From Anthoceros angustus (lineage: Eukaryota; Streptophyta; Anthocerotopsida; Anthocerotales; Anthocerotaceae), in NCBI GenBank assembly GCA_010909165.1, contig MU008157.1, positions 496,001 to 560,000 on the forward strand: a stretch of 64,000 nucleotides of DNA. Direction: 5' to 3'. A program made the translations under genes and the position numbers. The notes under the pieces were generated by a model. It searched no databases. It was given only the letters and a program-made list of their open reading frames with translations, and had not been told where the DNA came from. This document shows, piece by piece, positions 63,064 to 64,000 of the stretch. How positions within the stretch are numbered: the stretch's first letter is position 1; every line of letters starts with the position of its first letter.

Positions 63064-64000
63064 GCCATTCTTCTCACCACCAAAGAAAAAGAAGAAGAGA
63101 GTGACTTGGAAGTTATCAGCAGACAAAGAAAACTAGCGTAGGTGTAGGTGCGATGTAGGTCCCAGTAATGTCTCCCTTCAGATGCTGCAATTAATCAAAA
63201 ACTCAGTCTTGGTGATCGTCCTCTCCGCTCGTCTTGGTGATCCTCCTCTACGCTTGCCTCGGCGCCCCTAGCCGCATGCCCGAATGAACGTCGCCGACGA
63301 GTTCGACTTTGTATCAGGCAGTATCGCCACCAGATACGTGACGACGGAACTTGAATTAGTTCCCTTGTGGCCCCCGCTGTCAAGTGGGGCGACACGAGAA
63401 AGAGGGGTAGGGGAGAGGAAGGCCATGCTCATGGCATGGCATGTCGGTTCGCCTGGTATTTAGGCACTCGAGTTCTAGTACAGATTGGTTAGAACTAGGA
63501 ATCCATGATGATAACTACTATATTTTAGCTGGCTCATTATACTCCCTGCTTATTTGTCGCGCACGCTTCTTACCCAGTACCTAGAGTATTATCTACAGCA
63601 TGCAGCACTCTAGTATATCTAAAATGGCAACATGCCCAATTCCAACAAAAATTTTCAACGGAGAAGAACAATTTAGGAGAAAAACATTTTATCGAAACCG
63701 AAGGAGGTTCACGGTACCAGGATCATCGTGTCTCCATCGTGTACCAAGCGCTGCGAATGAAAGCGATTAGATGGGGATGGCCGACCTGTCGTGCAGTGCC
63801 CAGAGTCTGAAACCTGCAACACACAGCAGGAATAGCACGTCCTGGATAAGGATACTCTGCGTACTCTTCATGTTACGGGATTGTCTACATCATGTCAGAG
63901 CTAGTACATCTGCTCTTCATTCTACACAGCCTTCTTCTGTGGTGCTGTCTGCTGTCACCTACGATGATATTAAAGTGGGACCGTACGATTGGAAATATTT
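63064..64000. other. Intergenic, no feature recognised
   Basis: No gene or clear repeat. Confidence 0.4.

Overview
The window is nuclear DNA from a land plant. It carries a plant-type peroxin 1, a cytosolic aspartyl-tRNA synthetase with ten exons, a plastid-type (CYP97-clan) cytochrome P450, an EXORDIUM-family secreted protein, pantothenate synthetase, a DTW-domain tRNA-modifying enzyme, an L18a-like membrane protein, a ClpC-like AAA+ chaperone, nuclear tRNA genes (one with the tRNA-Met(CAU) intron) and two long PLS-class pentatricopeptide-repeat (PPR) proteins. Introns are short (mostly 70-200 bp) and the PPR genes lack them. Together with the PPR sequence style this suggests a seed-free plant, perhaps a bryophyte; the species is not identified.

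Layout. 1-2496: 3' part of PEX1. 2.67-5.39 kb: a tandemly duplicated 1.35-kb unit with SINE copies and interrupted tRNA-Met genes. 5.4-8.7 kb: GC-rich, decayed coding-like DNA on the minus strand. 9.3-11.7 kb: AspRS. 12-14 kb: germin-like pseudogene and a P450 fragment. 14.8-16.75 kb: minisatellite with perfect hairpins and a palindrome. 16.77-18.45 kb: degraded LINE on the minus strand. 18.5-19.6 kb: 36-bp minisatellite, tRNA-Ala, SINE and a tRNA pseudogene. 21.2-21.5 kb: an AspRS exon fragment. 22.2-24.6 kb: complete P450. 25-28.7 kb: repeated fragments of one retroelement-type ORF plus a coiled-coil gene remnant. 30.8 kb: tRNA-Met. 31.5-47.7 kb: gene-dense island (EXORDIUM-like, PPR1, L18a-like, DTW, Clp, PanC, PPR2). 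48.5-62 kb: a large rearranged Ty3-type LTR element. 62-63 kb: a truncated SWIM zinc-finger gene.

The gene island holds two divergent pairs (PPR1/L18a-like; PanC/PPR2) and one tail-to-tail pair (DTW/Clp). Several products probably act in organelles (Clp and PPRs by presequence or family, P450 by clan), but the genes are not a pathway cluster.

The observations I rate highest are: (i) a LINE whose 3' tail, with a small hairpin and (TTC)n, is shared by a family of short SINE-like elements, one of whose tails lies inside a tRNA-Met intron; (ii) a ClpC-like chaperone that lacks both the Clp N-domain and the ClpP-docking loop; (iii) repeat copies in the LTR element that differ mostly by short indels at CTG/CAG sites, which points to sequence error at methylated CHG positions or an unusual mutational process; (iv) two divergent PPR genes built from nearly identical repeat units.
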